A DNA stretch of 64,000 nucleotides, from contig OX467083.1 of NCBI GenBank assembly GCA_950106755.1, positions 25,725,029 through 25,789,028 on the forward strand. Direction: 5' to 3'. Both the position numbers and the translations under genes were made by a program. The DNA comes from Climacium dendroides. Lineage: Eukaryota; Streptophyta; Bryopsida; Hypnales; Climaciaceae. The notes beneath the pieces were generated by a model. The model had not been told where the DNA came from. It ran no database searches and worked only from the letters and a program-made list of their open reading frames with translations. This document shows positions 1 through 13,302 of the stretch, piece after piece. Position 1 is the first letter of the stretch; every line of letters begins with the position of its first letter.

Positions 1-3000
1 AGATGTTATACCACGCGCCTTCGGGGAAATACGCTTTCACGGAGGTTTGGCCACCACGGAGCACAGGAGAGACGAGTAATGAGTCGCCGAGGAGGAATTG
101 GTCGCTGATGTCGAGTGTGACAGGATCGGCTGGGAAGACGAAGAAGAGTGCGCGGGCGACGGGAGCTCCCTTTATGTGCGCTTCGTGTAGAAGTGTGTAC
201 AGGAAGGGGAGGAGCTTGTAGCGGACCAAGAGGACTTTCTTGGCGGAGTGCGTGACGGATTTCCAGAGGTAAAGCTCTTGAGGGCCGAAGTGCACGTCGG
301 AGTGGTCGCGAGTGAACGGGTAGAAGGCGCCGAGTTGGATCCATCGGTTGCAAAGCTCCTCCCATGTGGATGGCCAGAAGCCGCAGATGTCCGCTCCCAC
401 CATCGGAATGCCGAACAGGCCGGAGTTGAGGATGCTCGCGATGGAATAACGGAGGTCTTTCCAGGACGCGCCGTTGTCGCCGGACCAGTGCGCTGTGAAC
501 GCACCGGTGCCGGGAAACAACGAGCGCGACATCACAAATGGTCGTTTCTTCGTTACCTGCAGGATTCCATTTCCAGAAATCATTACCTACTGTAGTTCAT
601 TGAAATTCGACAGTTTATCTACACTCTGCTTGTAGTTGCAACATCGTTCAGAGGAAATTGGACTGTTTGAAGATTCTTAGTTTTTTTGTGTTTGCAGTTC
701 TCTCAATCTGTGCATGGGATGGTTTACATCTTTCATGGCTTTCAACTAGGATCGTCTGTACCAACACCTTATGTAAGTTCTAAACAAGGATCTGACCTGT
801 GTGAACACGATGAGAATAAATTCTAAATTCTTTTCCATTGTTGTCAAGAGAAAATGGAACCGAGCACAAGTCGTTTTGTAAGATTTGGGAGGTATTGGAT
901 TGGTTATGAATATCCAAAGTTATCTTTGACAAAAGTTATCCTCTGATCGTATGCTTATTCCGACCTTACTGACTCCTTAACGCTTATCCTGAGAAGCTTA
1001 AACACTTTCCACAAATGAATGACATCAAGTGAAATTATAGATACATGGTATAAGGTGGGATGAGGACATCTACCCGAATCCATTTTCAGCTATATTCTTC
1101 GCCAACTGATCAACACTCTCGTGCTGCAAGACGGACAGTTGGACAGATTCTTACGGTTTGCCTCAATTCCATCTCTCTCAATTTGATTTGTTTACCACTT
1201 TCCGATTCATTCTTCGGCAATTGATGGACACAATGTTTGTTATTGCAAGACGCAATTAGTCAGACTCTTACGGTTTTCCATTCGTGCACGAGATTGTTTA
1301 TTTACCTCTGCCAGGGCTTTGAACGTAGCGATGGTCTGCACCGACCCGTAGATGTTATGCACGTCGTAGTGCTTGGCGTCGTTGTAGTGGCGAGCCGTCA
1401 TGGCGATGGTCTTCTCGAAAAGCTCCTTGTTCCAGTGTGTGTTGATGTGGTAGGGTGGTCGGTCCCAGCGCGACACATTGGTGTTGTCGCACACCATGCA
1501 ACACCAGTCAAGCGCTTCCGGGCACACGACATCGGGAGGGTAATAGCAATTCGGGCCCGAGCAGAAATTGGACGGCTCATTCATGTCCAGCCACAATCCA
1601 TCGAACGGCATTTCCTTGTAGAAATCGGAGATCTCCTTGGCCCACCACTGCTTAGCATTCGGGTGAAGGAAGTCCGGGTAGTGCACCCCCCCCGGCCACA
1701 CTTGCCCCAAGTAGTCCTCTCCATTCTCCATCTTCACGAACACGTTCAGCTCCTTGCCGCGCACATACGGAGGGTAGCTCTCGTCAACTTTGATGCCTGA
1801 AGGCATCAGTGAGTCCGTCAGTATAGGTCCGTGAGTCCGTGAACAAAGCACATTGATAGGATTAGATTTAATGCAGTCATTACATCAAGAATCAACATGA
1901 ATTTGAACAATTAGGTCAAGCGCACCTGGATCGACAATCATCATGAATTTCTGGTTGTTGGCGTGCAGAGTGTCGATGAACTTGCGAAGCAGCACTGGCG
2001 GGTACGTGTCGGGATCCACGGTGAAGTCCATGTAGCGGTCCATATAGTCAATGTCGGACCACATGGATTCCAGAGGTAGACCCACTTCTTTGTACCTCGT
2101 CACCACCGTTTCTATCTCTTTCAGACTCCTGTAGCCATAGCGAGACTGGTGAAACCCTGCATGCAACAATTGGCTCTAGGTTAAGGTCGACTTCGATCTT
2201 CTTCACCAATTTCTACAAGAACAATCAGACTACAACGACTCGATTGTGGTAGCAAGCGATCTATATTTCCAGCAGTTTTGAGTAGGTCGTCTAGAGACTA
2301 GTATCATTTGCGCAATTTCATTTCTTTCTGATCAGCACATGCAAATTTCTTCAATGATTCCAGATGGTGATGTAAAATTTTCTCCATCTGAATTACATCT
2401 TGCACAATATGATCAGTCCATTTGGGCATTTTGAAACCAGAAGTCCTCTGTCTTCCAGAGTTGAAGCTCGACCAATTTGAATCTTATTAGAACGACTCGG
2501 TTGGGTGATCTTACCGAGAGTCCAGTACGGCATGGGCGCAGGGCGGCCAACGAACTGCGTGTACTGATCCATGACATCTCGAGGCGACGGCCCCGCGAAG
2601 AAGAAGAGGTCCAAAACCCCTCCAATGATTCGAAACGATAGCGCTTCGTCTCCATAAACGCAGTCCATGCCATTGCTGTTAACAAGTTGCACGCCATGCA
2701 CCAAACCTCCCTTCCTGACGTCCACGTAGAAAGGGTAACTCCCGTACAAGTCGATGTCCTCATTGAAGCTGCCGATGTCGGTGGCCCACAACGTATATTT
2801 GTGGCCCTTGGCTAGACGAATCCCCGCTGGGTGCGTGCCTTCTCCGAGCCCATAGATCGCCGAGTCTGGAGGTAACTGAGTGGTGAGTTCGATGTACTGG
2901 TCTTTGAACACGAGGTTGCTGAACGAGGGAATGGCGTCCTTGGACGAGCTCGACGTGCTGTTGAACAAAACCTCCCCGTTGGATCTCCTCGTGATGGCAA

Positions 3001-3779
3001 ATCCGAATGGGTCGCTGGTGTAGGAAAATTCCAGCGGATGGTTTGCGTTTTGGGCTGGGATGGTTGGTTTCGAAATTGGAAGCTTGAGCTTGCGACATGC
3101 CGCTTTGGAGGATTCGTCCGAATACGTGGAGTTGCGGAGCGTGTCGAGCTCTCGCGCTGTCGCCCTCGGAATTAGGTCAGACGGCACTTCCCATCGTGGC
3201 GAGTTTTGGTCTGTGAGGTGAACACGGATCCTGTCTTGGTTGTCATACCTGCAAGATCACGCCACGAATGAGAAAATTTGAGGCATGACTGGACTTAGAA
3301 CAGCTTCAAGACTGGTATTATGTAAACACTCCAACCCTCTTTAACCTTACCACCTTGGGTTCCAACATTTCTCACGATGACATAGTTTGAGTGTGACAAG
3401 TGAGCAGGATATCCTCGAATGCTATTGTAGAGAAGGTCGTAGTAAACAGGATTGTGTGTCGAACGAATCGATGAAAAGAAGTAGTGAAATCTCGTTTGAA
3501 ATTGGGAAATCCTGTTGTGTTCTGTGTGTCAATTTACCTGGCGGTGAGTTGCAGATGCTCGATGTCAGGGCCGTAAACATCCGTTTGCTTGATGAGGTCA
3601 AGGTCGGCGAGGATGGCATCGCCATTCAGCACTTGGTTGACGCAGACGACGCGGTAGCCGTACCCGATTTGATTCTCGTCCACCGCTGTAGGCCACCAGC
3701 TGATCCCCACGAGCACGAGGAGCAGCAAACCCATGGTCACCAGCAAGGTGGTAACCGAGTACTTCCGCACATGAGCCAT
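1..3779 (-). CDS. GH31 alpha-glucosidase / alpha-xylosidase-like glycosidase, C-terminus beyond the window
   Basis: Family GH31 enzymes release terminal alpha-linked glucose or xylose from oligosaccharides; plant members act mostly in the apoplast or vacuole. Exons by splice-site reading: 3538-3779, 2515-3248, 1926-2156, 1306-1796 and 1-556 (continues left). All junctions are GT-AG and in frame, giving about 751 visible residues. The start at 3779 is followed by a long Leu/Val-rich stretch (about residues 9-29), a signal peptide or anchor. Next come the N-terminal GH31 region ([16 protein letters not shown]), the [17 protein letters not shown] segment, and DIDYMD. The nucleophile motif [10 protein letters not shown] places Asp473, and [10 protein letters not shown] places the acid/base Asp593. 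The [18 protein letters not shown] block and ALFFVFPAD follow, as in plant alpha-glucosidases. The missing part is the C-terminal beta domain. Both catalytic Asp are present, so it looks active. Glucosidase versus xylosidase cannot be decided by eye. Confidence 0.93.
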
Positions 3780-4678
3780 GATCGTAGCGATTGAATGAGC
3801 GATTCGTGCAAAAAGAGCACTCAAATCCTGAAGAAAAGAATCCTCAATAGTGCAAACCTTCACTCACGCAAGGCCATATCGCTTTGCACAGCACTCGCTT
3901 AAAAGATACCCAGTGATAGTCTCACATAGAATGTTTAGTTTTCCCGTTTGCAAGCTGATGCACATGAAAGCAATGAATGCGAGTCACAGGCGAAGTGAGA
4001 CTTGCAAAACGATTAGTGTGCGCGAGAGAGGAGCTTGTCACCACCAACATAACCAAGCTACAAGAAGATCAAAGAATGCTGGCCATGTCACCGATGGAGC
4101 TCCGAACTAAATTGAACTTGACAGCTGAAGTGCAGCCCCCGATGCTTAGCATTTGAATACTCTACAGATACAGCAAGAGGAAAGGCTTCCAGACATCGCT
4201 CACGGCAAGCAACAACCTTCCATTGCTGGAAATGAATGCTAAGTACAAGTCCGCACCTTTCGAGGACCCAAGCGAAGCGGAGCTGGGAACTGGAAGCTGA
4301 CTTGTCAGAATGCATCACCACAGAAATGATAATAAGCACCTCATGTCCAAGCGAGTTTGCTCCTTACACGTACTGTCTCCCTCCAGGAACGTACTAACCG
4401 GGTAATTTGATGAACGGCTTGTGTGCACTCATGCGAGAATCACTAATTCCAGTGTCCTTGAGAACATGCAATGGGCCGCAGTCTCTCATTCCCCGTCCGC
4501 CGGCTGCTGCAACTTTGGAGCTTGGTTCCAGGAGCCAATGTCAGTGGGTCCCCGGAGCTTACGGTCTACGGAGAATTCGATGCGCTTCAGTTGTAGCGCA
4601 GCTGATGCTCCAGGTGTCGCCCATTCAGAGCTGTTCCCTCAACAGAGCAACCTCCTCCGTCCACGCGGTCTGTGTAAC
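3780..4678. other. 5' flank of the GH31 gene, no gene seen
   Basis: This interval precedes the GH31 start and ends at the insertion site of the next transposon. It presumably holds the GH31 promoter and 5' UTR. I found no convincing TATA box and no reading frame that resembles a known protein. The open stretches here on both strands are short and overlap one another. Confidence 0.4.
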
Positions 4679-4681
4679 TTA

Positions 4682-6433
4682 GGGCCGGTTTATACTTGGG
4701 GCCGGATTGAGGGCCGGCCGGAACTCTCCAAGTTTGAACCAATAGGAGTGCTCAATTTCTCCAAATCCGGCCCAAGGCGTTTATACTTGGGGCCGGATGG
4801 AACTACAACTCATCCTACGTGTCGCCTTAGGTGGCATGGTTTTGGCGCCAAACCATCCGGCCCAAGGGAAGCAATCGGGCTGAGGTTTTTGGTGGCCCAA
4901 ACTCCCATCTAGGGCCGGATTGGGGCCAAATTGGGCTCCTCCATTGGATTGTACAAATCTCCACCGTCTACGAATGTGAATTCTTTTGTTTTCTATTTTG
5001 GTATGTGCTTGTTAATTGTGAGCTCAAGAAACTTCCACTAAATATGCATTGCTAAATTTTTAGAGCTTGATCTGTTGCCAATTATATTTCAATTTGACAT
5101 TGGGAGTACTGTAGTGGGCTTGGAGCTCTGGAATGGAATTGTACACAGTTTATAATACATTATATAACCTTGTTATAATATAATATATAAATTCATTATA
5201 ATACATTATATAAACTTGTTGTAATATAATATATAAATTCATAATAATATAATATATACAATCTTGTTTGTTTGATAAGATGTTCTATAAAATTATTCTT
5301 AAGTGAATATGAGTTTTTTAAACATGTTTGGTTCAATCATTTTTAATTGACTCAACATAAGATGTTTATTTTTATTTAGAATTTGGTACTTGTTTATTTG
5401 ATAGAGCTGTTCTTAATTTCTAAATGCCCAAGGTATCAAATTTTGGTGTGAACGATACTTTGAAGTTTAATAAAACTTAACCAAGTTGCTATTCTTAATA
5501 GTTTATATAAATTTTAAAGTCCTTTTTAAGTCTAGTTTTAGCATCAAAAATTCAATTTCCAAAATGATTGATCATGATTTATTTATTCAAGATTTTGTAC
5601 AAGAGTGTCCATCACAATCTTGACTTTCATAGTGCTAAGGGCTTTTGGAAATGAGCTTCAAATACACTAGATCTTGGAGAAAAAATCACATTAAAGATTC
5701 ATTTAAAAAATTGTAGAATAGATTTTGAAAAGTCGTAAATTGATTGGGATTATGCATATTAGGCCCTTTATCCTCATATTTTTTGGTGACTTGATTTGTT
5801 TCATATTTTTTAGATTTTTGTGCAATTAGTTATGAATTTTTTAAAGTTGAAAGGCAACGGGCACTAAAAGTGACCATGTCCTAAAATGTGCTAGTACATT
5901 CAATAAAGCAAAATGTACCTCTCCGTCATAATCACTCTTAAAGCATGGGGTTTTTTAGAGCAAACTCCCTTATGTATTTATTTTTTTAATTTTAAAGAAA
6001 AAATCATCATCAATGAAGTACCCATGTTTTAGCATTAAACATGTTGATTACAAATGCATGTTCTATGTAAGAGGAAAACCAAAACATTAAATTTTTTGTT
6101 TTTAAGTAAATAAATAAATAAACTTCTTTTTTATTTTAGAAATAAAATATACAGGAACAAAAAAGAAAAAGAAAAAGAAAATAAAAATAAATCTTTGTTT
6201 TTAATTAAAAAGAATAAAAAAGAAAGATAAACGTGCATGTTTTTATTTATTTTTTTAATTGAGCATTGAGAAAATTCAAGAGCACATGAATTGAAAAATC
6301 GGCCCTAGAATCCGGCCCAAGGGGTTTACATTAATTGGGGCCAGATGGGAAAACTTGGGCCGGATTGAAGGCCGGATTGAAGGCAAATCCGGCCGGCCTT
6401 CCATCCGGCCCAGCCCACAGTATAAACCGGCCC
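4682..6433. mobile_element. Non-autonomous PIF/Harbinger-like DNA transposon, 1752 bp
   Basis: The two ends carry a perfect 15-bp terminal inverted repeat, GGGCCGGTTTATACT, at 4682-4696 and, inverted, at 6419-6433. The element is flanked on both sides by TTA (4679-4681 and 6434-6436). TTA target duplications with GG-starting termini are the mark of PIF/Harbinger elements. The subterminal 150-200 bp at each end are crowded with copies of GGGCCGGAT in both orientations, possible transposase binding sites. The interior is AT-rich (TAT repeats, poly-A/T) and encodes nothing recognisable, so movement would need a transposase from elsewhere. Confidence 0.8.
5150..5262. repeat. AT-rich 46-bp tandem repeat, about 2.4 copies
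   Basis: A TTATAATACATTATATAA unit begins at 5150 and again at 5196, followed by a partial third copy near 5242. It lies inside the Harbinger-like element and consists almost only of A and T. Confidence 0.7.
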
Positions 6434-6436
6434 TTA

Positions 6437-7375
6437 GAATGATTCCCGTACTGTACTACAGTTCTGCAGCAGTACTCCTGGAATGTGCATGGCACCATGA
6501 ACCAGGGCTTCTGTGAGCCCCTACTTCGAGGAGCGCAACGAGCGGTGTGCGACAGCCACAGCTTCCCTGGGAAATTAGACCTCACTTTCCCGCGCCGGTC
6601 CTTGTTTTCTTCTGGGTCCAAATTCATTGTCAAAAGTAAGTTGAGCTAATTCAGCTCTGCACCCTTCAAGTCAGTTCCCAGCAATGTTCGGAAAAAACCG
6701 GCGGCTAGTTCAAAGTTAGCCGGAGGAATTGGGAAAAAAACCAGTTGCAATTTGAAAACATCGGCAAAAAAACTGGTGCAAAAATCTATAAAATTTCTAT
6801 TTTGAGTAAAAAACAGAGAAAATAACCGGACTCAATTCTGAAAAAACTGGTTCAATATGAGAATTGAAGGAAATTAGCCGGTAAAACTCAAAAAGTTTCC
6901 CGAACTATGGTTCCCAGCATTCGTGCTTGGGGTTTAGGGGACGACAGTTTCAACCCCAAGGAAGATTGGAATTGGCCGGCATTCAAGGGAATGTCGTGCA
7001 AACTCAGCAACAACCAAAGGAGTTTCACCTGCTCCGCTCTCTTAAGGTAGATAAGCCTATTACCACCCTGATTTGCAGAGGTTTGCATTTTTTTTATGAA
7101 TCAAACTCAAGTGGAATTATAATTTTATGATGAAAACTGTAATTTTTGTGAATTTCTAAAGTGGTGTGCCTTGAAATTAGAGAACTGTCCATAGAGTGGA
7201 ATTGTACACATTCCATAAACAAACCACAACTGCCTGAAGTACTCACCAATAAAGGGTCAACTAGTAGGCATTAGATTCATTGATTTTGTTACAATAATGA
7301 ATGGATTTTGAGATGGAATTGGGGCTAAAAGTACATTGCAAAATTGGGTAGTGAATGGAATTGGACTAGTCTACC
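6437..7375. other. Intergenic stretch, no gene seen
   Basis: This is mostly AT-rich sequence right of the Harbinger-like element. No reading frame here has splice context or resemblance to a known family. Confidence 0.4.
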
Positions 7376-7870
7376 TTAACCCCCTAAAGGTTTTTGACTA
7401 TGTCTTTACCAAAATTGCTCCAAAACTACCAAAAGTACCAAATTTTTGAAAAACATCCTTTTTGAACACATGTAATCATAGGATCTTTTAGTACTTTGAT
7501 TTGAGAATATGTGGAAAAAATTTCAGAAATCTCCACTGTAAAAATTGCAAGATGTTAGCATTTAAAGTGGCAAAGATCCTTTTTTAGGCCTTGCAAAAAA
7601 AATGGGCAGCTACACTTCACAAGGTCACATTGGTATAAAAAATATCTATGTTGGTGGTGCCTTTTTAGATTTATTCTTCAAGGCAAGTTGGCAACATGCT
7701 TAAAAAATTTCAAATTATTTGGAATTGTACAACATATAGGAAAAGAATAGTAAGTAGAAAGAAGCAGAGATCGATTCAAAATACCAAATTGATAAGAATT
7801 TATTTGTAGAATTTAAAAATGACAATTCCAATGGTTGTAATGTTGTACTAAACAATATACATCTAATTAA
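7376..7870 (+). repeat. Dispersed repeat, copy A (partner at 35648-36145)
   Basis: The segment opens with TTAACCCCCTAAA. It then matches 35648-36145 in the same orientation over about 490 bp, with scattered substitutions and small gaps. Shared landmarks include GCTCCAAAACT, CACATGTAA.CATAGGATCTT, TTGTACAACATATAG and AATAGTAAGTAGA. No protein is visible. The similarity begins at the TTAACCCC motif, which suggests an element terminus. Confidence 0.75.
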
Positions 7871-8577
7871 CACTTTTTGACTACGACACATGTGCTACTA
7901 GAATGGAATGGATTCAATGGATTCTCCCATAGTGACCATTTACCAAGGCCACCTAGTTTACAATTCATGTTCATATTTATAGGTGTCAATATCTAGATAT
8001 GGTCAATAATGGGAGCACATACTTTAATACTTGTTTAAATCCGATACTAATGCTTGTGTTCTTGAACTCAAGATGTGAGAAGATTTGTAGCAAAAATGAT
8101 AACAAAGCATTGGAGCATCTAGGATACCTTATTCAATTTCAATTTGGCAATTGGATTGAAGGTGTTCACTACTCCATTCAAGAATGATGATGAAGATAAG
8201 GTAGAATAACCCAATGCCATCAATCATCCAATTCCAACATTTATTGGATCTTCCTATTTGGATCAATCACCTACTTATTACTACAATCTTAGCAATCCTT
8301 TAGCTTCATGACCATGCACTTGGGAAGGGGACCTAGCAACTTGTGGTTTAGCATGAATCTACCCACACTTTACTATTTTAGTCCTAACAAATTTTGAAAA
8401 TTTACAAAAAAATTCATTTTTTATTTGAATGCCTTAATTCTACTTGCAAATGGCTTCTTTCAAAACTTTTCAATCTCTGAAACATATATTCTTGAGTTGA
8501 CAAATAACTTCTCCTAAGTAACTAGATAGCAAATCTACTTGGAAATATCTACTTGAAAATAGGCATGTTACCATATA

Positions 8578-9180
8578 CTCCCTCCATCCCCAAATGATCA
8601 AATCTACTTGGAAATAGACATGTTACTTTATATTCCCTCCATTCCCAAATGATCTTCTTGTTGGCCTCAAGTTTTGTCCCAAAATGATCTTTCTATTGTA
8701 CTTTGTGATGTTGAAGACATTAAAATTGGTCAAATTTAACTTTTGATTGCTATCTGGGACTATCAAAACAATTGTGAGCAACACTTCTCCCTCCACCCAA
8801 GCAATCATCAATTTAAAGATAAATGAAATGACTAAAGGAACTAAATAATTAACACTAGTTGTTCTTATTTTTAGCATCTCTTTGAGTGTTGCCCAATTGA
8901 AAGTGATAAAGCTTTGAGAGGTGGTACAAAGATCCACATATGGTCTTAGACCCATACTAATTACCCACAAAATGACACCTCACAATTAAGAGTCTAGTGG
9001 TGCTTAAGAATATCCCAATATTTCACTTTTCATTACTCCAAAACTATACTTTGAAAAGGGTTCCAAAACTCAAAATTTCTAAGACACTAAAAGTGCACTG
9101 AATTTTACTTACACTGGAAAACAGGTTTCAACCTTCATCCGGAGCATTTTGTCTAACAAATCATTTTGGGACGGAGGGAG
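8578..9180. mobile_element. Stowaway-like (Tc1/mariner) MITE with a duplicated left end
   Basis: The left end CTCCCTCCATCCCCAAATGA (8578) and right end TCATTTTGGGACGGAGGGAG (ending 9180) are inverted repeats of the classic Stowaway type. Each is bordered by TA (8576-8577 and 9181-9182). A second left-type terminus, TTCCCTCCATTCCCAAATGA, lies inside at about 8633, after a copied stretch resembling 8530-8577. At about 600 bp it is longer than most Stowaway MITEs. No transposase is encoded. Confidence 0.72.
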
Positions 9181-9182
9181 TA

Positions 9183-11999
9183 CGAAACTCAAAGCTCAAC
9201 GCAACCGAGCACTCGGTTGCTTTGAGAAGATGTGGAATATACACAGAATCAAGACTAGCATTGACCTGATACCACATTGGCGAAGTCAGTGAAAGGTTGA
9301 ATTTGGTTGTGTTGCAGTCACCGTTGCATATGTGGAGCTTGAAATGGAAGCATCTGTAAATCAAGATTCTGTGTTGAGCACGAGCTGCAGTCGACGGGGA
9401 CTAAAATGAGAGTGACAATCATATGAGGAACCACTAAGGACATATACGTGGAGAGAATATCACCAATTGTTGGTCCAGATATGACCTTACTGATGGATGC
9501 AATCCTCTTAATTAAAAACCTAGACTTCGGTGTCAGGGGCGATAAAGTTGAGTTCTGGCATACAGATATTTTCAAGTAATGTCATCCTTTGCAATAAGAA
9601 TCAGATTTTCAGACTTAAAGACTCAAATAAACACGATCAGACTCGGTTTCAGCAAGAATCTAATAAATTTGGCCTACAACCTCAGTCTTTCATACTCTTC
9701 GAACAGTCTAGCAATTTTAAATGTGGCCTTAATGCAGCAGAGGAGCATCAGTATATACCTTAGCATATGCAGTGGCAGCCGCGATGAATTCTCCTGTATT
9801 TTCGTTCAAGATGGTCTTATTGAGACGACAGATTGCCTTTTCCGGTGGCAAGCAAATCTAAGTGCCAGATTTCTGCAATCCTTGCAAAGGCACACCAAAG
9901 TCATATGAAAGCCTCCCATAGTCCTGAAATGATTCAATCCATTTTCTGTGTACCATGTCCAAGAGAGGTGTTACAAGGGAACGTGAAGTATCGAATGTCA
10001 AAATTTAGCATCACTCTCCTATGCTCATTTATGTCGTTGAGAACACATTCAAGTCTGCATGTACTGAGAACCATTACCTGCAGTGTCATATGCAAGTCAA
10101 AATATTATTGAACGACCACCCTTTCCCCATAGTTGCAATGTCTGCACTTGCCTATGATAGTTGGCTGAGTTTTACACTTTCATTTTTGAACTCAAGGTGT
10201 GAGGATCTGTGCCAAAGAAAACTCAAGATGCCAAGCATCTTGGATACCTGGATTCTTCCTTGAATTAGCAGTTGGTCCAAGGTGCTCCTTTCAAGAATGA
10301 TATGTCTTGTCGATAGCAAACATTGCAGCACATAATTCTGAATCCTTCTTAGAACTGGCTGCTAAGACTTAAATTTCCACTTTTATCAAAAACTTCCGTA
10401 CTGAGCAAACTGACACTGTTGAGATTGACAGCTGCATACTAGTGCGTTCGGTGAATTTGAATCATCAATCCCTAAACCCTAAATTACAACTGAACTGAGC
10501 AAGTTTAGGCAATTTGCAATGGTCATGTTGACCCCATCTAAATTTATACGGATTGGATCCAGCTTTCCATGTAATAAGCACATTTCTGAAGCCTCGTCAG
10601 GCTCATAGTCAATCAGGATACAACCTAATTGCAGCAAACGCTTCGGAGTTCATGGATGAAGTCGTTGGTTATCAGGCTTCAAGAGAACGAAGGAAGCAAC
10701 CATTTTCCGTGGAAGAAGATAACGATGGACTAGACTAAGATGGGGCTGCCCACATTCAGCATTACCACACTTTTGGGAGATTAGTGAACCATGAAATTAT
10801 AGTATATACCATAAGTATGAAACGTTACCAACGAATGAGAACCGTTTGTTTCCCCTTTTGTGCATTCTGCTCCACGCCGCTTGCATGTGACATGAAAGAG
10901 TGGAGAAAAGACTTGCCCTTTCCAACTTCTGGTTTGGAAATCAAGCTCTAATTTCGGAGATACACACACAGGATTCAGATCTGGACAAATCGTTGCGGAT
11001 TATCTTAAAAAAAAGAGTCAAAACAAAGGTACGGACGAACTATTGAATCTCTACTTCAGCAAACCCTTAAATTCACTATCCAGACAAAGCCTGAGAAAAA
11101 ACCCATCACATACCCAGTTATTGTCAGGAATTTGAACCCGGCCGTGACAAAATTTTGTGAATTTCTGATGGCCAAAGAATTAGTTACCAGTGTCAGTTAC
11201 GAATCTACATGAATTCTAAGGGACTGCTTAGTTCAACTACTACACGGAACAACACTTAAGTGCATTGAAGGAAGAAAAACGTACCCTGGTACGTTTCTGA
11301 GATGATGACTCACCTCTTTAGGGCTTTGGGGAAGCGGGAAGCAGAAGTCACACTCCCGGCTTTCGATGATCTTTCATCAGCAATTAGATCTTCACAGTGC
11401 CAGGGCAGTCAGGGACGTTTACTAACTTCTCAATTGTTTGTGATCTTCCGCTTCGCATCAACTCTGCATCAATTACAGAGAATTAACCCATGAAAGAAGG
11501 ACTTAGAGTTCAGGCCTTCAGGGCATTCGTGACTTGGAGTATCTAAACAATTCCCGATTCAGTGACCGCAATTAGGGCTCGATTTAGGGTTGCAAGGGAG
11601 CCACAGCTCGTCCAGATCGGTTCCCCTCAGCAGGATCGTCAAATGTCACACCAATTAGCGAGGAATTAGGGTTAGGGTTTCAAGGCATTCACTAAGTAAA
11701 TGCTCTACAATTCAGTTGGCGCTCGATTTCGGTAGAAGCCCTTGCAAGGCGTTGAAACACGATCGGCACACGTGTGCAGAGTGATTCCATCGCCAAGGAC
11801 AAGAAAGTGAGACTGTCGTTACAGAATCGGACGGATACAAACTGAGCACGCAGGTACAGAATCTATCTGACTGAATGTCAGAAAGATTCACCACGAGTTC
11901 CGCTCTATGATTGAAACCTGAACAGTGAAACAGCGAGAAAAAAGAGTCCCTGGAAGCATCGCCTTGCAACGTTCCTGCTGTGAGGTATGGCACGCGCAG
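9183..11999. other. Intergenic stretch, no supported gene
   Basis: This is moderately AT-rich DNA with many short reading frames, none longer than about 110 codons and none recognised. A telobox-like sequence, ATTAGGGTTAGGGTTT, lies near 11667. Such boxes occur in promoters of plant housekeeping genes, but no downstream gene could be defined. Confidence 0.35.
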
Positions 12000-12049
12000 G
12001 ACTGGGAAAATGGTAAAGAGGTGCAGGAACAGCAATCGTGAATTCTCCT

Positions 12050-12420
12050 CTCACGAATGTGGCGTCTATGGAATACCGTTTGGGCGCTGGATGCCAGCGG
12101 GTCACTGGGCTGCAGGGCGACGACTTCACCCCTCACGGCGACGGAGTCCATGGAAACCCTAGTCATGGCAACGACGTCATCTGCTTTGGCAACGGCTACA
12201 GGGTCCACGGTCAAGGATTTCGCCCTAAGATCCCTAAGCCGTGACGCTCCCAAATCTCGTGGACGCCCCCTTCCCGGAGAATCGGAGGCCGCCCCGACAC
12301 GATTTCTCGCCTTGACACTCGTCCATTTTGGCCCGGTGACCGGTTTTGACGGGCAGTTTTGTGAAAAATCCGAACCTGTATCAGTAGGTCCGGTTTTAGG
12401 GTTGGGAGGCCCATGGTGAA
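12050..12420 (+). repeat. GC-rich dispersed segment shared with 33400-33850
   Basis: ATGGAATACCGTTTGG at about 12068 and the following GCGGGTCAC recur inverted at about 33790-33833. A second block, TCATGGCAACGACGTCATC at about 12163, recurs in direct orientation at about 33468. The segment is GC-rich and open in several frames on both strands, which produces long but meaningless frames. No protein is recognised. Confidence 0.5.
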
Positions 12421-13302
12421 CGGTGTGGTGGCACTGCATCACGGCAGTGGCACAGCGATACCTTCACCCACCACGGCGACGGCAACACCCACCATGGGGA
12501 CAGCTTCATGGGAGTTGGTTGCAGTGTAATGTGGCATTGTGTGTATTTGTTTCATTTAGGTTTACTTGGTGGATGTTTCAGTGGCTAAGGCACCTCAGGT
12601 GTTTCCATGAAGCTAGCAGGCCTTTTGAAGATGCGGTCCTTATCATCTCTGTGTCTCTAAATTGTACTTACTACAGGAGATTTGTGAAGAGGGTTGTAGA
12701 ATATAAAACCATCAGGTGGGATTTGAGTTAGCCTAATTGGAACTTCAGAGTTGACAAATTATCTCCCAATAGACTGGTATAAATCCATCATTCTACATGA
12801 CTAAACCCTTTTCAGTTCCAAGAAAAGCATGCCTCCAAACTTTGTTGACAGCCTGGTTGATAGAGAACCCCAAACCTTTTGCAAGACCTTCAAGCACTAC
12901 AATCTACAACAGATACATGTCTGAATTTCAAGGAGTCTTAAGAGAGGTCCAAATGTTTGGCTACCAGATCTCCATGAGCTGATGGAATTTAGTTAAAGCA
13001 TCTCATTGCTTGTATGTAGTGCTTGATTACATATTAATTTATGCGTTGCCATGGCCACTGACCAAAATACACTTTAAAACATAGATAATAACAAACATCA
13101 ATTGATAAAGAAAACAAGTACAAAACAAATGAAATTGGGATATAAGCATATGTCTCATTAATGGAAATTCACCCTTACAATTTGTTGTTCAGCCAAAATT
13201 TGTCCTTCACACAAAAACGCATCCTGTAGTGTGGAATACTGGAATATGCACACATCTACATGGTCGGGTTCAAGGACAGTGTGGATAAGGCAATTCTATG
13301 GA
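12421..13302. other. 3' flank of the HECT-like gene, no gene seen
   Basis: This is AT-rich sequence that would include the 3' UTR of the minus-strand gene ending at 13303. I see no coding frame with support. Confidence 0.35.

Noticed and set aside
1237..1800. 187-codon plus-strand frame
   Set aside because: It is the antisense shadow of GH31 exon 4.
4407..4912. Plus-strand frames of 91-163 codons
   Set aside because: They run across the left terminus and target site of the Harbinger-like element and match nothing known.
11640..11685. Telomere-like TTAGGG runs
   Set aside because: Only two to three units, so a telobox-like promoter motif rather than an internal telomere array.
11888..12442. 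184-codon minus-strand frame and overlapping plus-strand frames
   Set aside because: The segment is GC-rich and open in several frames on both strands, with no splice logic or family resemblance; it is a dispersed repeat.
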